NCBI GenBank assembly: GCA_027621175.1
Contig: JAQCCM010000004.1
Location: 1 to 64,000 of the forward strand
Direction: 5' to 3'
Origin: Bacteroidota bacterium
Lineage (GTDB): Bacteria; Bacteroidota; Bacteroidia; Flavobacteriales; Flavobacteriaceae
Length of the DNA stretch: 64,000 nt
The notes under the pieces are model-generated. The model saw only the letters and a program-made list of their open reading frames with translations. It did no database searches and was not told where the DNA came from. This document shows, in pieces, positions 16,576 through 26,653 of the stretch. Every line of letters starts with the position of its first letter. Within the stretch, counting starts at the first letter, position 1. Made by a program: the position numbers and the translations under genes.

Positions 16576-16651
16576 TAGTGTCACAATTGACTTTTCAAAT
16601 AGCACGATAACAGCTTGTTACTGCAGTAAAAAGAATCATCGTAAAATACGC

Positions 16652-16659
16652 TAAGTTTG
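16652..16659 (+). promoter_or_regulatory. TAnnTTTG box 4 nt before the thiL ATG
   Basis: TAAGTTTG ends 4 nt before ATG 16664, implying a leaderless or nearly leaderless thiL mRNA. Confidence 0.6.
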
Positions 16660-16663
16660 CAGC

Positions 16664-17701
16664 ATGATTGAAGACCAAAAACCTTCCAAAACCGCACTGG
16701 AATCGTTGGGCGAATTTGCCCTAATAGAACATCTTACAAAATCCGCAAAAACAACCTTACCTTCTACCAAATTGAGTATCGGTGACGATGCTGCCGTATT
16801 ATCTCACAACGGCGAAACTGTTATCAGTACAGACATGCTTGTCGAAGGTGTTCACTTTGACTTGGGCTATATGCCGCTAAAGCATTTGGGGTACAAAGCT
16901 GTAGTGGTAAACTTGTCGGATATCTATGCGATGAATGCACAAGCTACACAAATTTTACTGTCCATTGCGGTTTCCAACCGCTTCACCTTAGAGGCATTGG
17001 AAGCGTTATACGCAGGCGTGCATCTAGCGTGCAAAACCTATGGCGTTGACCTGGTAGGTGGCGATACCACCTCCTCCAAGCAAGGATTACAACTTTCGGT
17101 AACGGCCTTAGGTGTGGCACCCAAAACGGGAGCTGTGAAACGCAGCGGTGCTGCCGAAAGCGAACTTTTGGTGGTTTCCGGCGATTTGGGAGCCGCCTAT
17201 ATGGGGTTGCAAGTTTTGGCGCGTGAAAACGAGGTGTTTAAAGCCAACCCGAATCACAAGCCCGACTTAGATCCGTACACCTACTTGGTGGAACGTCAAC
17301 TAAAACCTGAAGCGCGAAAAGATATTGTTTCGCTTTTGGAAGTACTAGAAGTTACGCCCACATCTATGATTGACATCAGTGACGGGTTGTCTTCGGAAGT
17401 ACTTCATTTATGCAAACAAAGCGAAGTAGGGTGCAAGCTCTACGAAGAAAAAATCCCGTTAGACCCGCAGTTTATTGCGGTATGCGAGGAGTTTAACATC
17501 GACAGTACGACTATTGCCCTAAGTGGAGGTGAAGACTATGAATTACTCTTTACCATCAAACAAGAGGACTATGACAAAATAAAAGGCAATCCCAACCTTA
17601 GTGTGATTGGGCATATGACTTCTAAAGAAGAGGGCGCCAATTTGGTTACAAGAGGCAATGAAATTATTCCATTAAAAGCGCAAGGTTGGAAGGCGTTTTA
17701 G
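16664..17701 (+). CDS. thiL: Thiamine-monophosphate kinase
   Basis: A 345-aa ATP-dependent kinase that makes thiamine diphosphate from thiamine monophosphate, last step of the pathway. The N-terminal metal site SIGDDAAVL, the STDMLVEGVHFDL motif, the Asp-rich VNLSDIYAMNA, GGDTTSS, and the C-terminal MIDISDGLSSEVLH and LSGGEDYELLF are all present, as in the AIR synthase-related superfamily. No thi-box riboswitch was seen upstream, and no other thi gene is present. The stop overlaps the convergent pepP stop. Confidence 0.96.
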   Translation: MIEDQKPSKTALESLGEFALIEHLTKSAKTTLPSTKLSIGDDAAVLSHNGETVISTDMLVEGVHFDLGYMPLKHLGYKAVVVNLSDIYAMNAQATQILLSIAVSNRFTLEALEALYAGVHLACKTYGVDLVGGDTTSSKQGLQLSVTALGVAPKTGAVKRSGAAESELLVVSGDLGAAYMGLQVLARENEVFKANPNHKPDLDPYTYLVERQLKPEARKDIVSLLEVLEVTPTSMIDISDGLSSEVLHLCKQSEVGCKLYEEKIPLDPQFIAVCEEFNIDSTTIALSGGEDYELLFTIKQEDYDKIKGNPNLSVIGHMTSKEEGANLVTRGNEIIPLKAQGWKAF

Positions 17702-18981
17702 GCCTGCATCAACGCTTCAATTTCATCGGCTTCTATCGGAATATTTTCCATTAAATTTAAAGGCGCACCTGCTTCTTGTACCACCACATCGTCTTCAAGG
17801 CGTATGCCAAAACCTTCATCGGGGATATAAATACCGGGTTCTACAGTAAAGACCATATTGGCTTGCATGGGTTTGTCAAGAAGTCCGTAGTCGTGGGTGT
17901 CTAAGCCCAAGTGGTGTGAGGTGCCGTGCATAAAATACTTTTTATACGCCTCAGCGTTTTCGGAAACTTCGTTTTTGGTGAGTAGTTTTAAATCTATAAG
18001 TGCGCTGCTCATTAGTTTTCCCACTTCTTTGTGGTATTCCTTCCAAAGTGTGCCGGGCACTAATAATTTTGTAGCCTCGTTTTTGACCTTTAGCACGGCA
18101 TCGTAAACGGCGCGCTGGCGCGTATTAAATCGTCCAGACACAGGGATGGTTCGGGTCATATCGGACGAATAATTGCCGTATTCAGCACCTACATCTAAGA
18201 GTAACATATCGCCTTCTTTGCACCTGCGGCAATTTTCTATATAGTGCAATACATTACTATTGGCACCCGAAGCAATTATAGGGGTGTAGGCAAAGCCTTT
18301 GGAACGGTTACGCAAAAATTCATGCGCAAATTCAGCCTTTATTTCATGCTCCCAAACGCCTGGTTTGACAAAGCTTAAAATACGTCTAAAGCCTTTTTCA
18401 GTGATCTTACAAGCATGTTCGATCTGCGCAATTTCTTCAGGGTCTTTTACGCCACGTAATTCTTGTAAAATAAAATTACTTTTTTCGTAATGGTGGTTGG
18501 GAAACTGATCTTTGCACCACGCAATAAAACGATCTTCTCGTGTTTGGGTTTCTACCTTAGCACGGTAGTGTTCGTTGGTATTGATGTAGATGTTTTCAGC
18601 ATTATTTGCTAATTCCAAAAATATTTTTTCAAAGCTATCCGTCCACAAAACGGTTTCAACACCTGACACTTCTGTCGTTTCTTTTTGGGTGAGTTTGTGT
18701 CCTTCCCAAACGGCAATATGGGCATTGGTTTCACGGACAAAAACCAGTTCGCGCTGGGTAGGATTTTTTGCGTCGGGATACAGCACAAGTATGGTTTCTT
18801 CTTGGTCGATGCCGCTGAGGTAAAACAAATCGCGGTGTTGCGCAAAAGGCAAGGTGCTATCAGCACTAATGGGATAAATGTCGTTGGAATTAAAAACAGC
18901 AATGCTATTGGGCTTTAATTGTGCCATAAAGCGTTGGCGGTGTTGACTAAAAACAGATGCGGGCAGTGGTGTATATTTCAT
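17698..18981 (-). CDS. pepP: Xaa-Pro aminopeptidase (M24B family)
   Basis: Metallopeptidase that removes N-terminal residues preceding proline. It is 427 aa from ATG 18981 (MKYTPLPASVFSQ), which matches the usual N-terminus; the track start is 27 nt further upstream. The dinuclear metal ligands are Asp in LLLDVGAEYGNY and SSDMTRTIP, His in HGTSHHLGLDTHD, Glu in FTVEPGIYIP and Glu in IRLEDDVVV. An N-terminal creatinase-like domain (residues 1-170) precedes them. It is cytosolic and divergent from the propeller gene. Confidence 0.92.
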   Translation of the reverse strand: MKYTPLPASVFSQHRQRFMAQLKPNSIAVFNSNDIYPISADSTLPFAQHRDLFYLSGIDQEETILVLYPDAKNPTQRELVFVRETNAHIAVWEGHKLTQKETTEVSGVETVLWTDSFEKIFLELANNAENIYINTNEHYRAKVETQTREDRFIAWCKDQFPNHHYEKSNFILQELRGVKDPEEIAQIEHACKITEKGFRRILSFVKPGVWEHEIKAEFAHEFLRNRSKGFAYTPIIASGANSNVLHYIENCRRCKEGDMLLLDVGAEYGNYSSDMTRTIPVSGRFNTRQRAVYDAVLKVKNEATKLLVPGTLWKEYHKEVGKLMSSALIDLKLLTKNEVSENAEAYKKYFMHGTSHHLGLDTHDYGLLDKPMQANMVFTVEPGIYIPDEGFGIRLEDDVVVQEAGAPLNLMENIPIEADEIEALMQA

Positions 18982-19022
18982 ATCGTAAAGTAAAAAAATT
19001 ATCTTCACATAAAATTAGAGGC

Positions 19023-21842
19023 GTGAAACATATCTTACTACTACTTGGACTTTCGATTGCTACAGCACAACCCACCCCAACATCAGCTGATGAAATACGT
19101 GAGGCTACGGCTGAAATAGATTCATTAATTGCCAAATCGCTAGTGGCAAAATTGCCGCTTACGAATATGGGTCCTAGCGTGATGAGTGGTCGTGTTACCG
19201 ATTTGGCTGTAAACCCAAATGCTACTTATGAGTTTTATGTAGCCTATGCTTCTGGCGGATTGTGGTACACCAATAACAATGGCACGACATTTTCGCCTGT
19301 CATGGACAATAGCGCTACTCAAAATATCGGAGACATTGCGGTGCATTGGCCTACGCATACCATTTATGTGGGAACAGGGGAAAACAATGCCTCTCGATCA
19401 TCATATGCGGGAATTGGCATTTTAAAATCTACAGACCGAGGCGCAAGCTGGCAGTATTTAGGTCTGGAAGATGCACACCACATAGGAAAAATTGAAATCA
19501 ACCCTAACAATCCTGATGAAATCATTGTGGGGGTTACTGGACATTTATATTCAAAAAACCCGACACGTGGTATTTATAAATCTATTGATGGAGGGCAAAC
19601 ATGGCAGCAAACGTTAGCATTAAACAATACCACTGGAGTCATTGAAATTACAGTAGCTCCAGAAAATTTTAATATTCAATATGCAGCGGCGTGGGAAAAA
19701 GACCGCAAGGCGTGGCACTTTACCGGCAGCGGAAGTACTTCGGGAATTTATAAAAGTATTGATGGGGGAAATACATGGCAATGGATTACAACCCCAACCA
19801 GTGGCTTCCCACAGGGCAATGGCGTTGGACGTATAGGACTAGCCGCATTTGATGCGAATACCATTTACGCTATTGTTGACAATCAAGATAGACGACCTAG
19901 AAAAACCACCGCACAGAAGAAATTGACCAAAAAAGATTTTGAGGGTATTTCATTGGAGGCCTTTATGGCAATAGACTCCGAATTACTCGATAATTTTTTA
20001 AAAGACAATAGTTTTCCCAAAGAACATACCGCAAAAAGTATACGCAAGGCGGTCCGTAATGGTACGCTTAAACCTGCTGATCTTTCGCTATATCTAAGCG
20101 ATGCAAATGCGGATTTGTTTGATACGCCTGTTGTTGGCGCACAAGTGTTTAAAAGTGAGGACGGGGGACAATCTTGGGCCATAACACACGAAGGGTTTTT
20201 GGACGACGTGTATTATAGTTATGGCTATTATTTTGGTATGATTCACGTTACTCCTTCCAATAGCAATCGCATTTATATATACGGCGTACCTATGCTTACT
20301 TCAGCAGATGGGGGAAAAACATTTAGTACATTAGATGCGCCAAACGCGCATGTAGATCATCATGCACTTTGGATAAACCCCAACAATCCAAAACACCTTA
20401 TCAACGGAAACGATGGCGGTGTTAATATCAGCTATGATGGCGGTGCAAACTGGATAAAAGCAAATCAGCCATCTGTAGGGCAGTTTTATACGGTGTATGC
20501 CGATAGCCAAAAACCCTATCATGTATATGGTGGCTTGCAAGATAATGGTGTGTGGGAAGCACCTCACACTTCCAAAGAAAGTGTGGCGTGGCATCAAACC
20601 GGACACAACGCTTGGACGCGGATTATGGGCGGCGATGGCATGCAAATTCAAGTGGATAAGCGCAACGCGAATATTGTTTATACAGGGTATCAGTTTGGTA
20701 ATTATTTTCGAATAAACAGGGAAACAAATAAACGTACATACATTCAACCAAAGCATAAACTAGGCGAGGCACCACTGCGGTTTAATTGGCAAACCCCCAT
20801 TTTATTGTCGCCACATAATAATGACATACTGTATTTTGGAAGTAACAAGTTGCATCGTTCCATGAATAAAGGAGACGATTGGGCCGTAATTTCTGACGAT
20901 CTCACCAAAGACGGAAAAAAAGGGAACGTGCCATACGGTACGCTTACTGTCATTGACGAATCGATATTTAATTTTGGACATCTTGCGGTAGGTTCCGACG
21001 ATGGACGTATTCATCTTACTAAAGATAGCGGTGCCACTTGGGGATGCATCAGTAACGACTTGCCTCAAGACTTGTGGGTGAGCAGGCTACAATTTTCAAC
21101 ACACAACCCCTCAACCATTTACGCAACACTAAACGGGTATCGCTGGGATGACTTTACCCCTTATGTATATGTTTCAGACGATTATGGCACCACTTGGCGT
21201 AATATTTCTGCCAACTTACCTAACTCTCCTGTAAATGTTGTTCGTGAAGATCCTACTAACAAACAATTACTATATGTGGGAACAGATAATGGATTGTATG
21301 TTAGTGTAGATAGAGGCACAAGTTGGCATTTGTTTGATCAAGATATTCCACGGGTAGCGGTACATGATTTGTTTATTCAAAAAGAGGAAAATGATTTGCT
21401 TGTGGGTACGCACGGACGATCTATATATTTGTTGGAATTGGAAGCGGTACAACAATTACCAAAATTTGTTGAGCAACCTATTGTTATATTAAAGCCCGAG
21501 GCGATAAAGCACAGCAAAAGATGGGGGCAAAAAAGTAGGGTTTGGTATGATGCATATACACCGAAATTCAACTGGACTTTCTTTGCCGAAGCCCAAACGG
21601 ATGGTGTTTGGACATTAAATTCAGAAAAAGAGGTTGTGGTGTATGAGGAAGCAGTAGAACTTAGTAGAGGGCTTCAAAAAATTTCATATGCCTTGCGCAT
21701 ACAACCCGAAGCGGTCAAATCATATAATAGAAAACACAAAACGAATCTTACCCCAGCAGAGGACGGAAACGTTTATTTGCCTGAGGGCACTTATACCATT
21801 TCTTGGAATGATGAGCCTCAAGCTAGCTTAAAAATAGAGTGA
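19023..21842 (+). CDS. Secreted sortilin-like (VPS10/BNR) beta-propeller protein
   Basis: About 939 aa from GTG 19023, which starts directly at a signal peptide (KHILLLLGLSIATAQ); the upstream track start adds an unlikely 22 residues. The body holds repeated BNR/Asp-box units such as STDRGASWQ, SIDGGQTWQ, SIDGGNTWQ, SEDGGQSWA, SYDGGANW, TKDSGATW, SDDYGTTW and SVDRGTSW, which form one or two seven- or ten-bladed propellers like VPS10/sortilin and xyloglucanase folds. The end, after about residue 820, is a different domain. Such proteins are often labelled glycosyl hydrolases, but no catalytic residues were identified. Confidence 0.82.
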   Translation: MKHILLLLGLSIATAQPTPTSADEIREATAEIDSLIAKSLVAKLPLTNMGPSVMSGRVTDLAVNPNATYEFYVAYASGGLWYTNNNGTTFSPVMDNSATQNIGDIAVHWPTHTIYVGTGENNASRSSYAGIGILKSTDRGASWQYLGLEDAHHIGKIEINPNNPDEIIVGVTGHLYSKNPTRGIYKSIDGGQTWQQTLALNNTTGVIEITVAPENFNIQYAAAWEKDRKAWHFTGSGSTSGIYKSIDGGNTWQWITTPTSGFPQGNGVGRIGLAAFDANTIYAIVDNQDRRPRKTTAQKKLTKKDFEGISLEAFMAIDSELLDNFLKDNSFPKEHTAKSIRKAVRNGTLKPADLSLYLSDANADLFDTPVVGAQVFKSEDGGQSWAITHEGFLDDVYYSYGYYFGMIHVTPSNSNRIYIYGVPMLTSADGGKTFSTLDAPNAHVDHHALWINPNNPKHLINGNDGGVNISYDGGANWIKANQPSVGQFYTVYADSQKPYHVYGGLQDNGVWEAPHTSKESVAWHQTGHNAWTRIMGGDGMQIQVDKRNANIVYTGYQFGNYFRINRETNKRTYIQPKHKLGEAPLRFNWQTPILLSPHNNDILYFGSNKLHRSMNKGDDWAVISDDLTKDGKKGNVPYGTLTVIDESIFNFGHLAVGSDDGRIHLTKDSGATWGCISNDLPQDLWVSRLQFSTHNPSTIYATLNGYRWDDFTPYVYVSDDYGTTWRNISANLPNSPVNVVREDPTNKQLLYVGTDNGLYVSVDRGTSWHLFDQDIPRVAVHDLFIQKEENDLLVGTHGRSIYLLELEAVQQLPKFVEQPIVILKPEAIKHSKRWGQKSRVWYDAYTPKFNWTFFAEAQTDGVWTLNSEKEVVVYEEAVELSRGLQKISYALRIQPEAVKSYNRKHKTNLTPAEDGNVYLPEGTYTISWNDEPQASLKIE

Positions 21843-21929
21843 TTTTGTTTGATGTTTTTGAAACATATTTCTTTCTTTTTGAACAAAAAACGGAAAGCTT
21901 GTTAGAATTGTCCTAAATAAGCTAAATCC

Positions 21930-21961
21930 TTTGGCATTCAGGCGTTCAGCACCTAATTTTG
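21930..21961 (+). promoter_or_regulatory. sdh operon promoter (TTTG-N20-TAATTTTG)
   Basis: TTTG at 21930-21933 and TAATTTTG at 21954-21961, spaced 20 bp, match the Bacteroidota promoter consensus. The sdhC ATG is 21 nt further on. The gap from 21843 to this promoter shows no gene. Confidence 0.7.
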
Positions 21962-21982
21962 TACCGAACAAAAACCAAAACT

Positions 21983-22642
21983 ATGGGAGTTATCTTATCA
22001 TCAACCATTCTTAGAAAAGTAGCCATGGCATTGTCGGGCATTTTCTTAATGGTTTTTTTGCTACAACACTTTGTCATTAATATCACTTCTGTTTTTAGTG
22101 CAACTATATTCAATCAATTTTCGCACTTTATGGGTACCAATCCTGTGGTGCAGTTTTTACTACAACCAGTTCTTATTTTTGGTGTCATATTCCATTTTGT
22201 GATGGGGTTTGTCCTCGATATTCAAAATAGACGTGCCCGAGGCACACGCTATGCCGTTTATAAAGGCAGCGCAAATGCAAGCTGGGCTTCTCGAAATATG
22301 ATTATTTCTGGCGCTACGGTATTGGCATTTTTAGCACTACACTTTTACGATTTTTGGGTTCCTGAGATAAATTATAAATACGTTGAAGTGTTGCCAGAAG
22401 ACCCGAACCGCTACTACGAAGAATTGGTACATAAGTTTGAAGACCTAACACGTGTGGTACTCTATGTGGTTTCTTTTTTCTTTCTAGCATTACACTTGTC
22501 GCACGGTTTTTCATCCGCATTTCAGTCTATGGGATTCAATAATAAATACACACCTGCAGTAAAATCTTTTGGAAAACTGTACGCCGTTGGAATTCCTTTA
22601 GGATTTGCATTCATCGCTATTTTTCACTTTTTAAATCACTAA
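21983..22642 (+). CDS. sdhC: Succinate dehydrogenase cytochrome b subunit
   Basis: About 219 aa from ATG 21983 ([19 protein letters not shown]). It is the single membrane anchor of a type-B succinate:quinone oxidoreductase, with five membrane helices binding two hemes. Candidate axial His are in [24 protein letters not shown] and [10 protein letters not shown]. It carries electrons between the membrane quinone pool and SdhB. First gene of the sdh operon, one base before sdhA. Confidence 0.93.
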   Translation: MGVILSSTILRKVAMALSGIFLMVFLLQHFVINITSVFSATIFNQFSHFMGTNPVVQFLLQPVLIFGVIFHFVMGFVLDIQNRRARGTRYAVYKGSANASWASRNMIISGATVLAFLALHFYDFWVPEINYKYVEVLPEDPNRYYEELVHKFEDLTRVVLYVVSFFFLALHLSHGFSSAFQSMGFNNKYTPAVKSFGKLYAVGIPLGFAFIAIFHFLNH

Positions 22643-22643
22643 T

Positions 22644-24647
22644 ATGGCAACATTAGACGCTAAAATTCCCAAAGGTCCTATTGCCGAAAAGTGGACCAAT
22701 CATAAAAATAACATCAATCTTGTAAGCCCAGCGAACAAGCGTCTCATTGACGTTATTGTAGTGGGCACCGGACTTGCCGGTGGCTCTGCTGCAGCTACAC
22801 TTGCTGAATTGGGCTACAACGTAAAAGCATTCTGCTTTCAAGACTCGCCAAGACGTGCGCATTCCATTGCAGCACAGGGAGGAATAAACGCAGCAAAAAA
22901 TTATCAAGGTGACGGAGATTCTGTTTACCGCTTGTTTTATGATACTGTAAAAGGAGGCGATTACCGTTCCCGCGAAGCCAATGTACACCGCTTGGCAGAG
23001 GTGTCTACCAATATTATCGATCAATGTGTGGCACAAGGAGTTCCTTTTGCTCGTGATTATGGCGGTTTGTTAGATAACCGTTCATTTGGTGGGGTGCTGG
23101 TTTCCAGAACATTTTATGCCAAAGGGCAAACCGGGCAGCAGTTGTTGTTGGGAGCATATTCAGCGATGAACCGCCAAATTGGACGCGGAAAAATTAAAAT
23201 GTATAGCCGTCACGAAATGCTAGACCTTGTAAAAGTGGATGGCAAAGCGAGAGGGATTATCACACGTAATTTGGTAACTGGTGAAATCGAACGACATGCT
23301 GCGCATGCGGTTGTTATTGCTTCGGGAGGATACGGCAACTTGTTTTATTTGTCCACCAATGCTATGGGAAGTAACGTAACGGCAGGATGGAAAATCCACA
23401 AACAGGGAGCTCATTTTGCGAATCCGTGTTTTACACAAATCCACCCAACATGTATTCCCGTTTCTGGAGATCATCAATCTAAATTAACATTGATGTCTGA
23501 ATCGTTGCGTAATGATGGGCGTATTTGGGTGCCCAAAAAGAAAGAGGATGCAGCGGCTATTCGCGAAGGACGACTAAAACCCACCGATTTGGCAGAGGAA
23601 GACCGCGACTATTATTTGGAGCGTCGTTATCCTGCTTTTGGAAACTTAGTACCTCGTGATGTAGCATCTCGTGCAGCAAAAGAACGCTGTGATGAAGGCT
23701 ATGGCGTAAACAAAACAGGGGAAGCTGTTTTCCTTGACTTTGCAGATGCTATTGTGCGTTACGGAAAAGAAAAAGCTCATGTAAAAGGCTTGGACGAAAA
23801 CGACACGGCACTTGTACAAAAACTAGGAAAAGAAGTCGTTAAGGCAAAATATGGAAACTTATTCCAGATGTACGAGAAAATCGTAGATCAAAATCCTTAT
23901 GAAACGCCTATGATGATTTATCCAGCCGTACACTATACCATGGGCGGCGTATGGGTAGATTATAACTTGATGACTACTATTCCAGGTTGTTTTGCCATTG
24001 GCGAAGCCAACTTCTCCGATCACGGGGCAAACCGCTTAGGCGCATCGGCTTTGATGCAAGGATTGGCAGACGGTTATTTTGTATTGCCTTATACTATTGG
24101 TGATTATTTGGCAGACGATATTCGCACCGGACCAATTTCTACTGCTTCGCCAGAATTTGAAGAAGCAGAACAACGGGTAAAAGCTCAAATAGATGCGTTT
24201 ATCAACAATAAAGGCACCAAAACAGTGGATTATTTTCACCGTAAATTGGGTAAAATCATTTGGAACAAATGTGGAATGTCACGTAACGAGAAAGGGCTTA
24301 AAGAAGCCATGGCTGAAGTAAAAGCGCTCCGTGAGGAGTTTTATAAAGACGTATTTGTTCCTGGAACAGCAGATTCATTTAACGAGCCATTAGCGAAAGC
24401 ACTCCGTGTTGCGGACTTCTTAGAATTGGGCGAATTGTTTGCCAAAGATGCTTTAGTGCGTACGGAATCTTGTGGAGGTCACTTTAGAGAAGAATCCCAA
24501 ACACCTGAAGGAGAAGCACTTCGCGATGATGAGAATTTTACTTTTGTCTCTGCTTGGGAATACAAAGGAGAACCTAGTGATGCTGAACTTCATAAAGAAG
24601 CATTGAACTACGAAAATATTGAACTGAAAACAAGATCGTATAAATAG
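22644..24647 (+). CDS. sdhA: Succinate dehydrogenase flavoprotein subunit
   Basis: A 667-aa catalytic subunit that oxidises succinate to fumarate. It has the FAD-binding [17 protein letters not shown] (about residue 42), the covalent FAD histidine in [18 protein letters not shown], the active site HPTCIP with flanking TQI, and GGVWVDY...[21 protein letters not shown]. The long GDGDS and C-terminal features are of the type-B/Bacteroidota SdhA. The stop codon TAG at 24645-24647 lies inside the first GGCAATAG repeat of the downstream cassette, so the cassette may have reset the exact C-terminus (…KTRSYK). Confidence 0.96.
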   Translation: MATLDAKIPKGPIAEKWTNHKNNINLVSPANKRLIDVIVVGTGLAGGSAAATLAELGYNVKAFCFQDSPRRAHSIAAQGGINAAKNYQGDGDSVYRLFYDTVKGGDYRSREANVHRLAEVSTNIIDQCVAQGVPFARDYGGLLDNRSFGGVLVSRTFYAKGQTGQQLLLGAYSAMNRQIGRGKIKMYSRHEMLDLVKVDGKARGIITRNLVTGEIERHAAHAVVIASGGYGNLFYLSTNAMGSNVTAGWKIHKQGAHFANPCFTQIHPTCIPVSGDHQSKLTLMSESLRNDGRIWVPKKKEDAAAIREGRLKPTDLAEEDRDYYLERRYPAFGNLVPRDVASRAAKERCDEGYGVNKTGEAVFLDFADAIVRYGKEKAHVKGLDENDTALVQKLGKEVVKAKYGNLFQMYEKIVDQNPYETPMMIYPAVHYTMGGVWVDYNLMTTIPGCFAIGEANFSDHGANRLGASALMQGLADGYFVLPYTIGDYLADDIRTGPISTASPEFEEAEQRVKAQIDAFINNKGTKTVDYFHRKLGKIIWNKCGMSRNEKGLKEAMAEVKALREEFYKDVFVPGTADSFNEPLAKALRVADFLELGELFAKDALVRTESCGGHFREESQTPEGEALRDDENFTFVSAWEYKGEPSDAELHKEALNYENIELKTRSYK

Positions 24648-25060
24648 GCAATAGTGAATAGGCAATAGTTAAAAAATGACACACATTCAATCATATAAAG
24701 ATTTATTGATTTGGAAAAAAGGGATGGCTTTGGTCAAATCAGTTTACCTGTTGTGTGAGCAATTACCTAAAGAAGAAGTTTTCGGTTTGCAAAGCCAGAT
24801 GAAACGTGCCGCTATTTCTATCCCATCTAATATTGCGGAAGGCTATGGTCGAAATTATACGCAAAATTATGTTCAATTTTTACGAATTACACGTGGCTCA
24901 TTACTTGAATTGGAAACCCAACTCATTATTTCTAAAGAGCTAAAATTAGTTGGAAACAAATTGTGCCAAAAAGTACAAGGGTTAATTACAGAAGAAAATA
25001 AAATGTTAAATGCCTTTATAAAGTCAATAAGCAAGGAAAGATAATTATTGCCTATTGCCT
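24643..25060 (+). mobile_element. Four-helix-protein cassette with GGCAATA inverted repeats, inserted in sdh operon
   Basis: Left border: two direct copies of AATAGGCAATAGT(G/T) at 24643-24656 and 24657-24670. Right border: the same word in reverse orientation with an extra half copy (25042-25060). The innermost copies form terminal inverted repeats of 15 bp with one mismatch: AATAGGCAATAGTTA at 24657-24671 against the complement of TAATTATTGCCTATT at 25042-25056. Between them is a single gene that starts 5 bp inside the left repeat and whose stop codon is the first triplet of the right repeat. The cassette sits between sdhA and sdhB, which are normally adjacent. No transposase is encoded. 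Confidence 0.6.
24676..25044 (+). CDS. Four helix bundle protein (S23 / 23S rRNA intervening-sequence family)
   Basis: A 122-aa cytosolic helical protein. The motifs KDLLIWKKGMALVKSVYLL, GLQSQMKRAAISIPSNIAEG and FLRITRGSLLELETQL are diagnostic of the S23/IVP four-helix-bundle family, also related in fold to the Avd protein of diversity-generating retroelements. The molecular role of the family is poorly known. Its position between sdhA and sdhB, closely flanked by inverted GGCAATA repeats, suggests it travels as a cassette. No sign of a private promoter; it would be read as part of sdh mRNA. Confidence 0.9.
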   Translation: MTHIQSYKDLLIWKKGMALVKSVYLLCEQLPKEEVFGLQSQMKRAAISIPSNIAEGYGRNYTQNYVQFLRITRGSLLELETQLIISKELKLVGNKLCQKVQGLITEENKMLNAFIKSISKER

Positions 25061-25080
25061 TTTGGCTATAAAACTAAAGT

Positions 25081-25827
25081 ATGAAACTGACATTAAAAAT
25101 TTGGCGTCAAGAAAACGCTACCGCAAAAGGAAGTATGCAAACCTATTCGTTGGACGGAGTTTCTCCAGACATGTCGTTTTTGGAGATGATGGATGTGCTT
25201 AACGAACAGCTGATGGAACAAGGTATAGATCCTGTTGCATTTGATCACGATTGTCGCGAAGGCATTTGTGGGTCTTGCTCTATGTTTATTAACGGTGAAG
25301 CTCACGGTCCCGATAGACTCGTTACCACATGCCAACTGCACATGCGCAAATTCAAGGACGGCGATACCATTCATATTGAGCCTTTCCGAGCGCAACCGTT
25401 TCCTGTTATTAAGGACTTGGTAGTTGATCGTTCCGCTTTTGATCGTATTCAGCACGCAGGAGGTTTTGTTTCGGTTAACACTTCGGGAAACACCCAGGAC
25501 GCAAACGCCATTCCTATAGAAAAAGCAGACGCCGATAAAGCCTTTGATGCCGCTGCATGTATTGGCTGTGGCGCATGTGTTGCAACATGTAAAAACGCTT
25601 CTGCAATGCTATTTGTTTCGGCAAAAGTTTCGCAGTATGCACTATTGCCACAAGGTCAAGTGGAAGCTACGGATCGTGTTCTCAATATGGTCAAGCAAAT
25701 GGACGATGAAGGCTTTGGAAATTGTACCAATACAGGTGCGTGCGAAGTAGAATGTCCAAAAGGAATTTCGTTAGAAAACATCGCCCGCATGAACCGTGAG
25801 TATCTCTCGGCGAACGTAAAGGGGTAA
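25081..25827 (+). CDS. sdhB: Succinate dehydrogenase iron-sulfur subunit
   Basis: A 248-aa electron-transfer subunit of complex II. The [2Fe-2S] ligands are in [16 protein letters not shown] with the fourth Cys in VTTCQLHM; the [4Fe-4S] and [3Fe-4S] ligands are in [13 protein letters not shown] and CEVECPKGI. It is separated from sdhA by 433 bp because of the inserted four-helix cassette, instead of the usual few bases, and must be reached by transcription through it. Confidence 0.96.
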   Translation: MKLTLKIWRQENATAKGSMQTYSLDGVSPDMSFLEMMDVLNEQLMEQGIDPVAFDHDCREGICGSCSMFINGEAHGPDRLVTTCQLHMRKFKDGDTIHIEPFRAQPFPVIKDLVVDRSAFDRIQHAGGFVSVNTSGNTQDANAIPIEKADADKAFDAAACIGCGACVATCKNASAMLFVSAKVSQYALLPQGQVEATDRVLNMVKQMDDEGFGNCTNTGACEVECPKGISLENIARMNREYLSANVKG

Positions 25828-25879
25828 AGCATTCAAAAGATAAACTACATTTCTCTACATAAATCAGTAGTTTTATCTG

Positions 25880-26653
25880 ATGGAAACCCTTCACACCGCC
25901 TTACTTCAAAACGATTTGCATTGGCACAACCCTGCTGAAAATCAATTTGCATTTGAGCAGCTTATGCAAAAATTACCTAAAGCTGTAAACCTTATTGTAC
26001 TGCCAGAAATGTGGGCTACGGGTTTTACCATGACACCTAATGAAGTGGCTGAATCCATGCGGGGAACCTCGGTAGCGTGGATGCAACACATGGCAAAACA
26101 GCACAATGCAGCCGTTTGTGGCAGTCTTGCCATTAAAGAAAAAGATGCGTTTTACAACCGATTTATTTTTGCGCATCCAAACGGTCAAATTGACACCTAT
26201 GATAAAGCACATCCCTATACGCCGTCTGGTGAAGCGCGGGTGTACAACGCTGGGAAAGGAAGTGTACTGATTGAATATGCCGGTTTTCGTATTCGTCCGT
26301 TGGTGTGCTACGATTTACGTTTTCCCGTATTTGCGCGTAACACAGACCAATACGATTTGCTTCTTTGTGTAGCCAATTGGCCTGTAGCACGTATTCAAGC
26401 ATGGAACACGCTGCTTTGTGCACGCGCGATCGAAAACATGGCTTTTTCAGTGGGTGTAAATCGAACGGGGAAAGACGCTTACCGACTGCAATATCCTGGT
26501 GCTTCTGCGGCATATAACGCCCTTGGCGATACGCTGGCTTTTGCCGATACGTCAGCATCTATTGCTACAGCTGAATTTGATAAAAAGGAACTCTACAAAC
26601 TGCGTGAAAAACTACCGTTTTTGAAGGACCGGGATGCGTTTACTCTAAAATAA
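25880..26653 (+). CDS. Nitrilase-family omega-amidase
   Basis: A 257-aa C-N hydrolase. The catalytic triad is visible: Glu in VLPEMWATGF (about residue 40), Lys in YDKAHPYTPSGE (about 111) and Cys in PLVCYDLRFPVFAR (about 146). The MWATGF and RFPVFARN context matches the YafV/Nit2 omega-amidase branch, which hydrolyses alpha-ketoglutaramate-type products of glutamine transamination. The start is preceded by TAGTTTTA 4 nt upstream. Its end overlaps the convergent lipoprotein gene by 14 bp. Confidence 0.88.
   Translation: METLHTALLQNDLHWHNPAENQFAFEQLMQKLPKAVNLIVLPEMWATGFTMTPNEVAESMRGTSVAWMQHMAKQHNAAVCGSLAIKEKDAFYNRFIFAHPNGQIDTYDKAHPYTPSGEARVYNAGKGSVLIEYAGFRIRPLVCYDLRFPVFARNTDQYDLLLCVANWPVARIQAWNTLLCARAIENMAFSVGVNRTGKDAYRLQYPGASAAYNALGDTLAFADTSASIATAEFDKKELYKLREKLPFLKDRDAFTLK

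Noticed and set aside
16562-16651. Possible thi-box (TPP) riboswitch before thiL
   Set aside because: The gap is short, contains no CUGAGA or related conserved segments, and the thiL promoter leaves almost no leader.
22653-23036. Minus-strand ORF of 127 aa opposite sdhA, and similar long shadows (12380-12817, 26163-26558, 35384-35746)
   Set aside because: They lie fully antisense to well-supported genes, show no family motif, and have Cys/His/Phe-rich translations typical of reverse-frame reads.
24643-24670. GGCAATAG tandem copies as a CRISPR-like or simple repeat array
   Set aside because: Only two direct copies with no spacer; they are mirrored at the other end of the four-helix gene, so they are cassette borders.
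25838-25878. Imperfect inverted repeat AGATAAACTAC / GTAGTTTTATCT after sdhB as a terminator
   Set aside because: Long loop, AT-rich stem, and it is followed by the amidase ATG rather than a T-run.
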